The notes under the pieces: model-generated
What the model was told of the DNA's origin: nothing
Seen by the model: the letters and a program-made list of their open reading frames with translations, nothing else
Database searches by the model: none
Shown: positions 43,271 through 52,806 of the stretch, piece by piece
Numbering within the stretch: the stretch's first letter is position 1
Layout: each line of letters starts with the position of its first letter
Position numbers and translations under genes: made by a program
NCBI GenBank assembly: GCA_937989875.1
Contig: CALKBO010000018.1
Location: 30,668-94,667, forward strand
Direction of reading: 5' to 3'
From: an uncultured Collinsella sp.
GTDB lineage: Bacteria > Actinomycetota > Coriobacteriia > Coriobacteriales > Coriobacteriaceae
Length of the DNA stretch: 64,000 nt

Positions 43271-45633
43271 GGATTCTCAAGCTCTTTAAAAAGCACGTCC
43301 TGGCACTGTTCACAGCTATCGTACTTATCGTAATCAGCTGCAACGCCGATCTGGCGCTGCCTACCTATATGAGCGACATCGTCGACGTGGGCGTGCAGCA
43401 AGGCGGCATCGCCTCGCCCGTGCCCGACACCATTCGCGCCGAATCGCTCGACGACCTCGAACTCTTCATGAGCGCCAAGGACGCCAAGGCTGCGGAGGCC
43501 GTGTTTAGCAAGGCTGACAAAAACGGCATTCGAACGTACAAGGGCACCGAGGAAGAGCGTGCCGATGGAAGCAAAATTACCGACATTATGAGCCTGCCCG
43601 AGACCGTCGTCCTTTCGCTCAACCAGGGCATCGACGCCGACTCCATGGGAGACATGACCGGCACGTCCAGCGAGAAAGACAGCGACGCCGCTCAGGCCAT
43701 GCCCACGCCCGAGCAAATGGCAGCGATGACGCCCGAGCAGCTCGCCGAGATGCAGCAGAAGGCCGCAGCGGCGCAGAATATGCAAAAGCAGATCGACGCC
43801 GACGGCGGCAAGATCACCATGAAGAGCCTGCGCCTGGGTGTCGAGGGCGGTCTGGTAGACCAAAGCAAGCTCGTCGAGGGCGCCAACGAAATGGCGGACA
43901 AAATGGGCTCCATGTCGGGCTCCATCGTCACCCAGCGCGCCGTGAGCTATGTACAGGACGAGTACAAGGCGCAGGGCATCGACCCCGCCGACGTGCAGAA
44001 CGCCTACCTGGGCCGCATGGCGACCACGATGTTTGGTCTGTGTCTGGTGTCGCTGGTCGCCACCATCCTGACCGGTGCCGTGGCTTCGCGCACCGCCTGC
44101 TCCATCGCACGCGACCTGCGCCGCGAGACCTTCAACAAGGTTATGCACTTCTCGCCGGCCGAGGTGGGCAAGTTTAGCCAGGCCTCGCTCATCACCCGCT
44201 GCACCAACGACATTCAGCAGATTCAGATGGCCGCAACCCTGTTTATCCGCATGTGTCTGATGGCGCCCGTCATGGGCATCGTCGCCGTCATGCGCGTCCT
44301 GGCCAACCACACCGGCCTGGAGTGGACCATCGCCGTGGCCATCATCGCGGTCTCGGCCGTCGTCGGCGTGCTTATGGGCCTCACTATGCCCAAATTCAAA
44401 AAGATGCAGAGCTTTGTGGACCGCGTGAACCTTACCGCACGCGAGCTGCTCGACGGCCTTATGCCTATCCGCTCGTTCAACCGCGAGGAGCATGAGCTCG
44501 AGCGTTTTGACAAGGCTTCGCTCGACCTGATGACCACGCAGCTCTACACCAACCGCGCCATGAGCTTTATGATGCCGCTCATGATGCTGGTCATGAATTG
44601 CATCACCGTGCTTATCGTCTGGTTTGGCGCGCAGGGCGTGTCCGACGGCGTGATGCAGGTCGGCAACATGATGGCGTTTATCTCCTACACCATGCAGATC
44701 GTCATGGCGTTTATGATCCTCACCATGGTTTCGGTCATCCTGCCCCGCGCCGAGGTCGCAGCCGAGCGCGTGGAAGAGGTCATCACCTGCCCCACGAGCA
44801 TCAACGACCCCTCCTCGCCCAAACTGCCCGCGACCAGCGCGTCACGCGGTGAACTCACCTTCCGCGACGTGAGCTTCCAATATCCCGATGCCCGCGCCGA
44901 TGTCATCAGCGGCGTGAACTTCACCACGCATGCCGGTCAGATGCTCGGCATCATTGGCTCCACGGGCTCGGGCAAGTCCACGCTCGTGCAGCTGATTCCG
45001 CGCCTGTACGACGTCACAGGCGGCAGCATTTCGCTCGACGGCATCGACGTGCGTGACATGACCCTTTCCGAGCTACGCCGCCGTATTGGTTATATCCCGC
45101 AGCAGGGTCGCCTGTTCTCGGGCACCGTCGAGAGCAACCTCAAGTTTGCCGGCGATATGGTGAGTGACGAGGATATGCGCCAGGCGGCACGCGTCGCCCA
45201 GGCGGAGGACTTTATCGCCGAGCGCGAGGGCGGCTACGACTCCCCCATCAGCCAGGGCGGATCCAATGTCTCGGGCGGCCAGCGCCAGCGCCTGGCCATC
45301 GCCCGCGCGTTGGCCAAAAAGCCCGAGGTCGTGGTGTTCGATGACTCGTTTAGCGCCCTCGACTACAAGACCGACGCTCGCCTGCGCGAAGAGCTGGCCA
45401 AAAACGTTACCGACGCCGCACTCGTGGTCGTGGCCCAGCGCATCGCGACCATCATGCACGCCGACCAGATCATCGTGCTCGATGACGGCCACGTGGTGGG
45501 CACCGGTACGCACGAGGAGCTGCTGCACAACTGCCCGGCATACCTGGAGATCGCACAATCGCAGCTTTCCGCCGAGGAGCTGGGGCTCACCCAAGAAGAA
45601 ATTGCAGCCGTCATGGAAGGAGGCGAGCGCTAA
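43267..45633 (+). CDS. ABC exporter half-transporter with large extracytoplasmic insertion
   Basis: This is a 788-residue fused membrane/ATPase protein. TM1 (LALFTAIVLIVISC) is followed by an insertion of about 200 residues before TM2 (about residue 250). The insertion includes a Met/Gln/Ala-rich coiled-coil-like stretch (EQMAAMTPEQLAEMQQKAAA). Walker A GSTGSGKST is near 566, the signature VSGGQRQRL near 669, and Walker B VVVFDDSFSALD. Its GTG overlaps the MarR stop by 4 bases. Asp replaces the usual Glu after Walker B (FDDS), as in degenerate heterodimer sites. It pairs with the next gene. Confidence 0.92.
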   Translation: MRILKLFKKHVLALFTAIVLIVISCNADLALPTYMSDIVDVGVQQGGIASPVPDTIRAESLDDLELFMSAKDAKAAEAVFSKADKNGIRTYKGTEEERADGSKITDIMSLPETVVLSLNQGIDADSMGDMTGTSSEKDSDAAQAMPTPEQMAAMTPEQLAEMQQKAAAAQNMQKQIDADGGKITMKSLRLGVEGGLVDQSKLVEGANEMADKMGSMSGSIVTQRAVSYVQDEYKAQGIDPADVQNAYLGRMATTMFGLCLVSLVATILTGAVASRTACSIARDLRRETFNKVMHFSPAEVGKFSQASLITRCTNDIQQIQMAATLFIRMCLMAPVMGIVAVMRVLANHTGLEWTIAVAIIAVSAVVGVLMGLTMPKFKKMQSFVDRVNLTARELLDGLMPIRSFNREEHELERFDKASLDLMTTQLYTNRAMSFMMPLMMLVMNCITVLIVWFGAQGVSDGVMQVGNMMAFISYTMQIVMAFMILTMVSVILPRAEVAAERVEEVITCPTSINDPSSPKLPATSASRGELTFRDVSFQYPDARADVISGVNFTTHAGQMLGIIGSTGSGKSTLVQLIPRLYDVTGGSISLDGIDVRDMTLSELRRRIGYIPQQGRLFSGTVESNLKFAGDMVSDEDMRQAARVAQAEDFIAEREGGYDSPISQGGSNVSGGQRQRLAIARALAKKPEVVVFDDSFSALDYKTDARLREELAKNVTDAALVVVAQRIATIMHADQIIVLDDGHVVGTGTHEELLHNCPAYLEIAQSQLSAEELGLTQEEIAAVMEGGER

Positions 45634-47489
45634 TGGCAGACGAGACCAAGACTCAGATTCCCAAGCCCACCCGCCGGCGCGGTCCTATGGGCCGTATGGG
45701 TGGCATGGGCCGCGGCGAAAAGGCCAAGGACTTTAAAGGCACCATGAGGCAGCTGCTCGGCTATATCGGCCAGCACAAGATTGCCGTGTTTGCTGCCGTC
45801 GCCTTTGCCGTGTGCTCGGTCATCTTTAACATTGTGGGGCCCAAGGTGCTCGGCCAGGTTACCACCAAACTGTTCGAAGGCCTGGTTGCCAAGGTCAACG
45901 GCACCGGCGACGTCGACTTTGCCTGGATCGCCAAGACGCTCGGCTTTTTGCTCTGCCTGTATCTGGCAAGCTCTATTTGCAGCCTTATCCAAGGCTGGCT
46001 TATGACCGGCGTCACGCAAAAGATCTGCTACCGCATGCGCAAGGAGATCGCCGCCAAGATCGCTGTCGTGCCGATGAGCTACTTCAACGGCCACAGCAAG
46101 GGCGACGTGCTCAGCCGCATCACCAACGACGTCGATACGCTCGGCCAGTCGCTCAACCAGAGCGTGACGCAGCTCATCACGTCGGTGACGCAGATTATCG
46201 GCGTGCTCGTCATGATGCTGTCGATCAGCCTGCCGCTTACCGGCGTCACCGTGCTCACGCTGCCGGCCGCCGCGATTATCCTGACCGTAATGATTCACTT
46301 CTCGCAGCCGTACTTCCGCGAGCAGCAGCAGGTCCTGGGTGCCGTCAACGGCATTATCGAGGAGGACTTTGCCGGCCAGAACGTCATTCAGGTGTTCGAC
46401 CGCGCCGAGGCCTCAATCGAAGAGTTCGACCGCCAAAACGACCGCCTCTTTATTAGTGGCTGGCGCTCGCAGTTCCTGTCGGGCCTGATGATGCCGCTTA
46501 TGAGCTTGGTGGGTAACATGGGCTACGTGGGCGTCGTCGTGGTGGGTGCGCAGCTCGCGCTGACCGGCAATGCCACACCTGGCGATATTCAGAGCTTTAT
46601 CCAGTATGTGCGCAACTTTACGCAACCCGTGCAGCAGCTGGGCAACGTGAGCAACACGATGCAGTCGATGGCTGCCGCCACCGAGCGCGTCTTTGAGTTC
46701 CTGGCCGCGCCCGAGGAAGAGCAGAAGGCCGACGCGCAGATTCCCGAGAAGCGCCCCGGCCACGTGGTGTTTGACCATGTCAAGTTTGGCTATACGCCCG
46801 ACAAGACCATCATCCACGACTTTAGCTGCGAGGCGCAGCCCGGCCAGACCATCGCCATCGTCGGCCCCACCGGCGCCGGCAAGACCACGCTCGTTAAGCT
46901 GCTGCAGCGCTTCTACGACGTGGACGGCGGCTCGCTGCGTGTCGAGGGCGTCGATGTGCGCGACTGGGACCGCGCGGCGCTGCGCGGCGAGTTTGCCATG
47001 GTGCTGCAGGATACCTGGCTGTTTAACGGCACCATCCGCGAGAACATCCGCTACGGACGCCCCGACGCGAGCGATGCCGAGGTCGAAGCCGCTGCGCGCG
47101 CCGCACGCTGCGACCACTTTATTCATACGCTCGCCGGCGGCTACGACTTTATGATCAACGAAGAGGGCACCAATCTGTCGCAGGGTCAGCGCCAGCTCGT
47201 GACCATCGCCCGCGCCATTTTGGCCGACCGTCCGGCGCTGATTTTGGACGAGGCGACTTCCAACGTCGATACCCGTACCGAGGAGCTTATTCAGCGCGCC
47301 ATGGATGCGCTGATGCAGGGCCGCACGAGCTTTGTTATCGCGCATCGCCTGTCCACGATCCGAAACGCCGACGTGATCCTGGTGATTCGCGACGGCGACA
47401 TCGTCGAGAAGGGCACGCACGACGAGCTGCTCGCCCAAGGCGGCTTCTACGCCGACCTGTACAACTCGCAGTTCGACGAGGCGGCGTAA
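45633..47489 (+). CDS. ABC exporter half-transporter, partner subunit
   Basis: This is a 618-residue ABC half-transporter. It has a basic, Gly/Met/Arg-rich N-terminal extension (RRRGPMGRMGGMGRGEK), six membrane helices, and an ATPase domain. The ATPase domain has Walker A GPTGAGKTT (about 412), the signature LSQGQRQLV (about 514), Walker B ALILDEATSNVD with catalytic Glu, and the H-loop VIAHRLST. The start overlaps the previous stop (TAATG). With the degenerate partner it should form a heterodimeric exporter of the BmrCD/TmrAB type. It is followed by an intrinsic terminator. Confidence 0.93.
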   Translation: MADETKTQIPKPTRRRGPMGRMGGMGRGEKAKDFKGTMRQLLGYIGQHKIAVFAAVAFAVCSVIFNIVGPKVLGQVTTKLFEGLVAKVNGTGDVDFAWIAKTLGFLLCLYLASSICSLIQGWLMTGVTQKICYRMRKEIAAKIAVVPMSYFNGHSKGDVLSRITNDVDTLGQSLNQSVTQLITSVTQIIGVLVMMLSISLPLTGVTVLTLPAAAIILTVMIHFSQPYFREQQQVLGAVNGIIEEDFAGQNVIQVFDRAEASIEEFDRQNDRLFISGWRSQFLSGLMMPLMSLVGNMGYVGVVVVGAQLALTGNATPGDIQSFIQYVRNFTQPVQQLGNVSNTMQSMAAATERVFEFLAAPEEEQKADAQIPEKRPGHVVFDHVKFGYTPDKTIIHDFSCEAQPGQTIAIVGPTGAGKTTLVKLLQRFYDVDGGSLRVEGVDVRDWDRAALRGEFAMVLQDTWLFNGTIRENIRYGRPDASDAEVEAAARAARCDHFIHTLAGGYDFMINEEGTNLSQGQRQLVTIARAILADRPALILDEATSNVDTRTEELIQRAMDALMQGRTSFVIAHRLSTIRNADVILVIRDGDIVEKGTHDELLAQGGFYADLYNSQFDEAA

Positions 47490-47520
47490 ATTCTGCCTCA
47501 GGGAACAAATAACGCCCGCG

Positions 47521-47556
47521 AACGGGGACGCAGGACAACCTGCGCCCCCGTTTTGT
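47521..47556 (+). terminator. Terminator of the MarR-ABC operon
   Basis: AACGGGGACGCAGG-ACAA-CCTGCGCCCCCGTT is followed by TTGTGT, 31 bases after the stop codon. Confidence 0.85.
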
Positions 47557-47613
47557 GTCCTTCGAGCCTCGAAACGCTTTTCCTGAGACCTCATTGACGG
47601 CGCTTTCCAGACC

Positions 47614-47846
47614 CCGTGGGCAAAAAGGGCAAATATGAGTACTGTCACCTTTTTAGTAACAGCCAAAACCACCTCAAACGACCTCTTTGCGGCCCCTATA
47701 CGCCTTTGAATTAATCAAAACGCCCGTTAGCAGGCTTCTGTCTGCCAACGTTAATGAACATATTTATCACTTTGTCTATTATCTCGCTAGACGGATATGT
47801 TACTAGGTGAGCAACAGTACTCATATTTGGCATTTTTTGCCCACGG
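47614..47846. repeat. 233-bp MITE-like element
   Basis: The terminal inverted repeats are about 47 bp. The outer 32 bp are nearly identical (CCGTGGGCAAAAA, then AAATATGAGTACTGT). The less conserved inner parts both end AGTAAC. The interior is AT-richer and holds no gene. No target-site duplication is obvious. Confidence 0.72.
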
Positions 47847-47912
47847 AGTGTTTCCTGGGGAACCGACAACAGCCTTAGGGTCCCGTGTGGCGCCACTCCC
47901 TCCCGACATTCT

Positions 47913-47972
47913 CCGACGTTTGCCCAGATAAAACCTGCCAAAATAAACCTGTCCCTTTTTGGCAGGTTTCGG
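47913..47972 (-). repeat. Terminator-like dispersed repeat, copy 6
   Basis: This copy is complete, with the perfect hairpin CCTGCCAAAA/TTTTGGCAGG and the TTTATCTGGGCAAACGTCGG tail on the minus strand. It lies in the leader region of DAHP synthase. Confidence 0.82.
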
Positions 47973-48067
47973 GGTGACAAGGACTTGCACTTTAGCGTGC
48001 GACAGCGGATAATGCCGAACACTCAACAATACGCTTATTGCTCTTTCTATAGATTGAGGAGGCCCCT

Positions 48068-49099
48068 ATGGCCATGGAATTTAAACGCAAGCTGCCGATC
48101 CCCATGGAGATCCGCGAGGAAATGCCGCTTTCTGCCGAGCTTACCGCCAAAAAGCAGGCATTTGACGCCGAGGTCGCCAAAGTCTTTACCGGCGAGGACG
48201 CACGCAAGGTGCTCATCATCGGCCCGTGCTCTGCCGACCGCGAGGACTCGGTACTTGAATACATGAACCGACTGGCCAAGACCGCCGAGGAGGTCAAGGA
48301 CAAGCTCATCATCATTCCGCGCGTCTACACCAATAAGCCGCGTACCAAGGGCACCGGTTACAAGGGCCTGCTGCACAACCCCAACCCCGAGGCCCCCGAC
48401 GACTTGCTCGAGGGCGTCAAGGCCATCCGCCATATGCACCTGCGCGTTATTAAGGAAACGGGCTTCTTCACCGCCGACGAGATGCTCTATCCGTCCAACT
48501 ACCAGTACCTCGTCGACTTGCTGAGCTATGTTGCCGTGGGCGCACGCTCGGTCGAGAACCAGGAGCATCGCCTGGTGTCGAGCGGCATTTCGGTACCCGT
48601 GGGTATGAAGAACCCCACCGCCGGCTCTACCACCGTTATGCTCAACTCCATTTACGCCGCGCAGGCGCACCAGAGCTTCATCTTCCGCAACTGGGAGGTC
48701 GAGTGCGACGGCAATCCGCTCGCGCACGCCGTTATGCGTGGCTACATCGGCCTCGATGGGCGCACCTACCCCAATTACCACTACGAGCATCTGGAGCGCC
48801 TGGCCGAGCGCTATACCGAGCACGCCGGCTATGCCAATCCCGCAGCGGTCATCGACTGCAACCACGACAACTCGGGCAAGCGTCCGCTGGAGCAGTATCG
48901 CATTTGCAAGGAGGTGCTCGACAGCTGCCGCCGCAACGAGTCCATCTCCAAGCTGGTCAAGGGCTTTATGATCGAGTCCTACCTGGAGGACGGCAACCAG
49001 CCGGTCGACGGCGGCGTCTTTGGCAAGTCGATCACCGACCCGTGTCTGGGCTGGGAAAAGACCGACTACCTCATCCACGAGATCGCGGAACGTATTTAG
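48068..49099 (+). CDS. aroG: 3-deoxy-7-phosphoheptulonate synthase (class I)
   Basis: This 343-residue AroFGH-type enzyme condenses phosphoenolpyruvate and erythrose 4-phosphate, the first step of aromatic amino acid synthesis. Landmarks are IIGPCSADRE, IIPRVYTNKPRT, GARSVENQEHR, PVGMKNPTAGS, IDCNHDNSGK and GFMIESYLEDGNQ. GAGGAGGCCCCT precedes the ATG. It is a single gene. Feedback by an aromatic amino acid is usual for the family, but no leader peptide was found. It is followed by the two-hairpin 3' module. Confidence 0.95.
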   Translation: MAMEFKRKLPIPMEIREEMPLSAELTAKKQAFDAEVAKVFTGEDARKVLIIGPCSADREDSVLEYMNRLAKTAEEVKDKLIIIPRVYTNKPRTKGTGYKGLLHNPNPEAPDDLLEGVKAIRHMHLRVIKETGFFTADEMLYPSNYQYLVDLLSYVAVGARSVENQEHRLVSSGISVPVGMKNPTAGSTTVMLNSIYAAQAHQSFIFRNWEVECDGNPLAHAVMRGYIGLDGRTYPNYHYEHLERLAERYTEHAGYANPAAVIDCNHDNSGKRPLEQYRICKEVLDSCRRNESISKLVKGFMIESYLEDGNQPVDGGVFGKSITDPCLGWEKTDYLIHEIAERI

Positions 49100-49100
49100 A

Positions 49101-49206
49101 GTTACGGCGTTTTACCAAACGCCGTAACCGGCCGACGCTGCGCGGGCCGCACCTGTACAATCTGACGTTCAACCTCAAGGGCGCGACCAGAAGGTCAGCG
49201 CCCTTT
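49101..49206 (+). terminator. Two-hairpin 3' module, copy 2
   Basis: GTTACGGCGTTT (49101-49112) pairs with AAACGCCGTAAC (49117-49128). GGGCGCGACC-AGAA-GGTC-A-GCGCCC (49179-49203) is followed by TTT. Compared with copy 1 at 987, the outer pairs of hairpin one have changed on both sides, keeping the pairing. Confidence 0.75.
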
Positions 49207-49284
49207 CGTTTCACGTCACCTTGTCTCAAATGCGACCCGCTCGCTATCCGTCCTCTACCTGCGGCGTTGTCTTGCTCCGGATGC

Positions 49285-49400
49285 GGCAGTTAGGGACGTT
49301 CCTTTTCTGCCGGCAGTCAGGGACATTCCTTGGGGTAGTCGTTGGGGACGTTCTTGTTTGACTAGTCGTTTAAGAACGTCCCCAACGACCACCCGGGGGG
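49285..49400. repeat. GTCGTTGGGGACGTTCTT repeat cluster
   Basis: GTAGTCGTTGGGGACGTTCT (49343-) and AAGAACGTCCCCAACGAC (to about 49391) form an inverted repeat. Two shorter relatives, CAGTTAGGGACGTTCC and CAGTCAGGGACATTCC, precede it. The same element is at 63856-63913. Confidence 0.65.
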
Positions 49401-49438
49401 AGCTGCCTTCCCTCGTGGCGGTCTTTTAGCAGAAAAAC

Positions 49439-49559
49439 CAAGTGAGTAAGCTTTTTGCAGGAGGCCAAGCACGCCCCAAAACGCCACAGCTCTGACCTGC
49501 GGTTTTATCGATCATTTGTCGCGATGTACTCGGCAAGTTCAAAAAAGTCTACTCACTTG
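49439..49559. repeat. Inverted repeat of about 120 bp
   Basis: CAAGTGAGTA at the left (49439) and TACTCACTTG at the right (to 49559) continue into CTTTTT/AAAAAAG. The inside includes CTCTGACCTGCGGTTTTATCG (49492-49512). A near copy of this last string lies at 53885, outside any gene. Confidence 0.5.
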
Positions 49560-49586
49560 CATCCCAGACATACCAGGTTGGCAAAA

Positions 49587-49623
49587 ACCGCCGCGAAAGG
49601 GCCCCTGGTCCCTTCGCGGCGGT
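49587..49623 (-). terminator. Terminator of the BceAB-type exporter operon
   Basis: ACCGCCGCGAAAGGG pairs with CCCTTCGCGGCGGT around CCCTGGT. On the minus strand it is followed by TTTTTGCC. Confidence 0.85.
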
Positions 49624-49660
49624 CATACGCCTCAGATTTTGCGACGATTTTGCCCGCTTG

Positions 49661-51883
49661 TTACTCGCTGTAGCGGGTGGCTATGGCGACTCGTACCATA
49701 CCGGTGCTCATGAGGTAGGTCACCAGGAAGTAGCCACCGTATGCTGCCAGGAAGATTGCACAGGTGAGGCCCACGGTGCCGCCGATGCTCATATTTCCGA
49801 AAATGCTCACCAGCTCGATGATCACCTTAAGTGCCACAAAGGAGTGTGCCAGGCCCACTGCCAGCGGGAACAGGAAGAATACCGCTTGCTGCGCCATCAC
49901 CGAATGGCGAATCTGGCGGTCGTCGCAGCCGATCTGTGCCAGCACACGATAGCTGCGGCTGCCGTCGGCCACGTTGGAGAGTTGCTGGATCGACAGAATC
50001 GCCGCGCATGCAACGACCAATACAAAGCCGATGTAGATGGCTAGGTAGCTAATAAGACCGTTCATTTGCGCTGCTTGCACGTACATCTCGGAGCGTGTGA
50101 TGAAGGTTCCCCACGACCCCGGCTCCTTGCCGTCAACGAGCAGATTGTCGAGCACAGTGTATTTAATACTCTCGTCTGCCTCGGTCGTATCCATCCCCTG
50201 TTTGTAGTTAACGAGCAGGCTACTGGAATACGGCTGCAGATTAAGTTGGGACAACAGCTCGTCGGCAACGACGACGGTACCCGGATTACTGCCCATCGCC
50301 GAGTTGGCGATGGCCGCCGCATCTTCGTCCGACTTATCGGTTGCGGGCTTGAGCGTATGCCCGCCCAAGGTAAGGGCATGGCCGCCAGCCATATACTTGG
50401 TGTACAGGTCGACCAGCTCGCCGCCCGCATCACACGTGAGCAGATACTGGTCGTGACCGATGTGCACCGGCTCCTCGCCCATCATCTGACGCAGTTTGTT
50501 GTACTGGCTCGCCGGCGTCACAAACAGACCCATCGTATCGGCATTGCTACCCCCGAACGCCTTGGGAAGCTTTTCGCCCATGGCCTTGCACATTTCACTT
50601 GGAGTCACCGAAGGATCCGAACCGCCAAGCGGGTAACTCAGATACGAATCGATCTGCACATGCTCACCGGCAACATCGGCAATATTGACCTTCTTGCCGG
50701 TCTCGTCGTTGTTGTCCGCCGACTTGCCCTTACGATCGCCGTGCCATGGATCGCCGTGCCATGCGGAGTACAAATCGACCGTACTATCGGCCAGCACCAT
50801 GCGATCGGCTTCAGACGGATTGATGTACCCTTTGTAGTAGTCGAGCGTATCGGGCGTGTAATAGACATACGTCTGAGACACATCAACAGGGTTATAGCGC
50901 TCCAGGTTTTCGTTCATCACGTTGGCAATCGACATACCGCACGTCACCGAGGTGATGGCCAAAAACAGGAGCATCGCGATGACGCCCATCGAAAAGCACA
51001 CCGTGTTGACCTTGGCCGCAAGCTGGCGCACGGTAAACATGTTGAGGCCGCGCCAATACACGCCGCGCAGGCTCTGCAGCAGCTTGATGAGCATGCCCGA
51101 GAGTCCCCAGAACAGGGCAAAGGTGCCTACGGTAACCATAGCAGTCGTAATACCAAACTGGTTCATGGCCTCTTGCAGCTTGCTGTCCGTCGCGGTTAGC
51201 GGGAACCCATCACGTAGCAGACGGTAATAGGCCACGCCCACAAGCGCCACGCCCACGGCAAAGATGGCAATCGCGATCCAGGGGTTGCGTGTCTTGATGC
51301 TCTCGTTGCGACGCTCGGCACCCATAAGCTCGATAAGTTTGGTACGACGCACGGCGCGAAGGTTCAGCAGTAGCGTGAGCACAAACATTACGAGCATGCA
51401 GGCAAGGGTCAGATTGAACGCATGCACCGAGAAAAAGAAGTGGAAATTGGCGATTTGTGTCTTAAAGAGCGAGGCCGTAAAGAACGTCATGAGTTGGGAG
51501 AGTCCCACACCCAGCACAATGCCGGCGACAAAGGCCACGACCGACACTATCACGGTCTCGAGCGCCATGATCGTGGCGACGCGCCCACGCCCCATGCCGA
51601 GCACCTGGTACAGGCCAAACTCCTTCTTGCGGCGTTTCATGATGAAGTTATTGGCATACACCATCAAAAAGGCCATGACACCGGCCAAAAAGTACGTCAG
51701 GTCGCCGAGCATGCTGCCCATTACCTGCGCCAAGCCCTTTTCATCGATTCCGGCGATGTCGACCTGCATTGAGATGGTGTTAAAGGCATAGAAGACTGTG
51801 ACGCCCAGGGTGAGCGTCAAAAGGTAGACGAGGTAGTCGCGGCCGGCGCGGCGGACGTTGCCCCAAGCGAGTTTACAGAGCAT
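49661..51883 (-). CDS. ABC permease of the BceB type
   Basis: This permease of about 740 residues has the BceB/VraG layout. Its N-terminal four-helix FtsX block (DYLVYLLTLTLGVTVFYAFNT, with MKRRKKEFGLYQVLGMGRG) is followed by further helices. A large extracytoplasmic domain (about residues 320-560, DVSQTYVYYTPD onwards) and C-terminal helices complete it. Such transporters detect or remove cell-wall-active peptides. No BceRS two-component system is adjacent. It overlaps the ATPase gene. GTG 51895 is an alternative start. Confidence 0.86.
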   Translation of the reverse strand: MLCKLAWGNVRRAGRDYLVYLLTLTLGVTVFYAFNTISMQVDIAGIDEKGLAQVMGSMLGDLTYFLAGVMAFLMVYANNFIMKRRKKEFGLYQVLGMGRGRVATIMALETVIVSVVAFVAGIVLGVGLSQLMTFFTASLFKTQIANFHFFFSVHAFNLTLACMLVMFVLTLLLNLRAVRRTKLIELMGAERRNESIKTRNPWIAIAIFAVGVALVGVAYYRLLRDGFPLTATDSKLQEAMNQFGITTAMVTVGTFALFWGLSGMLIKLLQSLRGVYWRGLNMFTVRQLAAKVNTVCFSMGVIAMLLFLAITSVTCGMSIANVMNENLERYNPVDVSQTYVYYTPDTLDYYKGYINPSEADRMVLADSTVDLYSAWHGDPWHGDRKGKSADNNDETGKKVNIADVAGEHVQIDSYLSYPLGGSDPSVTPSEMCKAMGEKLPKAFGGSNADTMGLFVTPASQYNKLRQMMGEEPVHIGHDQYLLTCDAGGELVDLYTKYMAGGHALTLGGHTLKPATDKSDEDAAAIANSAMGSNPGTVVVADELLSQLNLQPYSSSLLVNYKQGMDTTEADESIKYTVLDNLLVDGKEPGSWGTFITRSEMYVQAAQMNGLISYLAIYIGFVLVVACAAILSIQQLSNVADGSRSYRVLAQIGCDDRQIRHSVMAQQAVFFLFPLAVGLAHSFVALKVIIELVSIFGNMSIGGTVGLTCAIFLAAYGGYFLVTYLMSTGMVRVAIATRYSE

Positions 51884-52658
51884 CGGAGCCCTCACCGCCC
51901 ATCATGGCAACGACCTCCATAATGCGGTCGAAGAACTCTCGGCGGTCGGTGTCGCCGCGGCGCAGCTCGGTGAAGATCTTGCCGTCGCGGATAAACAGCA
52001 CACGGCTCGTGTAGCTGGCGGCAAAGCTGTCATGCGTGACCATGAGCACCGTGGCGCGCAGGCGGCGGTTAAGGGCCTCCAGGCTCTCGAGCAGCAGACG
52101 AGCGCTTTTAGAATCGAGGGCGCCGGTGGGCTCGTCGGCCATGATCATGGTGGGGTCGGTGACGAGCGCGCGAGCCGCGGCAACGCGCTGCTGCTGACCG
52201 CCGGACATCTGGTAGGGATACTTGTCGAGCACCTGACTGATGGACAGGCGCGCTGCCACATCCTGCACGCGGGTCGAGATCTCTGCCGAGTTTGTGCGGG
52301 CGATGGTGAGCGGCAGGGCGATGTTCTCGCGTGCCGTGAGCGTATCGAGCAGGTTGGAGTCCTGGAAGATAAAGCCGAGCTCCTCGCGGCGGAACTGCGA
52401 AAGCTTAGCCTGCTTCATACGCGTCACGTCCTGGCCGTTAATGCGAATCGTGCCGCTCGTGGCGCTATCGATGGTCGACACGCAGTTGAGCAACGTCGAC
52501 TTGCCCGAGCCCGAAGCGCCCATGATGCCAACGAATTCGCCGCGGTTGACGGTAAAGCTGACGTCGTTGAGCGCGCGGGTCACGTTGCCCAGCGCTCCAT
52601 ATACTTTTTCGAGATGCGCGACCTCCAGTACCGGGGTCGCCATGTGCGTGGTTTGCAT
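51873..52658 (-). CDS. ABC ATPase of the BceA type
   Basis: This is a 261-residue ATPase with Walker A GASGSGKST, Q-loop FIFQDSNLLDTLTARENIALPL, signature MSGGQQQRV and Walker B MIMADEPTGALD. The N-terminal VLEVAHLEKVYGALGNVTRALNDVSF is typical of BceA/MacB-like ATPases. AAAGGA precedes the ATG. It is the first gene of the two-gene exporter operon and is divergent from the Nudix-Vsr gene. Confidence 0.93.
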   Translation of the reverse strand: MQTTHMATPVLEVAHLEKVYGALGNVTRALNDVSFTVNRGEFVGIMGASGSGKSTLLNCVSTIDSATSGTIRINGQDVTRMKQAKLSQFRREELGFIFQDSNLLDTLTARENIALPLTIARTNSAEISTRVQDVAARLSISQVLDKYPYQMSGGQQQRVAAARALVTDPTMIMADEPTGALDSKSARLLLESLEALNRRLRATVLMVTHDSFAASYTSRVLFIRDGKIFTELRRGDTDRREFFDRIMEVVAMMGGEGSDAL

Positions 52659-52806
52659 ACCGAGTCCTTTCTTGCGATTAGTCTACGGCATCTATAGTCG
52701 CAAGAAGACGAGTCGGCTACCATCGATATGGCTTACGCTTGCCTTACCGTTGTGTAAGGTACGGGTAGCCGCCCTGCCACTTGTTGATGTTGAGGGAGGA
52801 CTCCTG

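Noticed and set aside
52240..52806. N-terminal extension of the Nudix-Vsr protein
   Set aside because: The frame is open upstream but runs antisense through the BceA-type ATPase gene. A TTG with GGGAGGA at the right distance marks the start at 52807.
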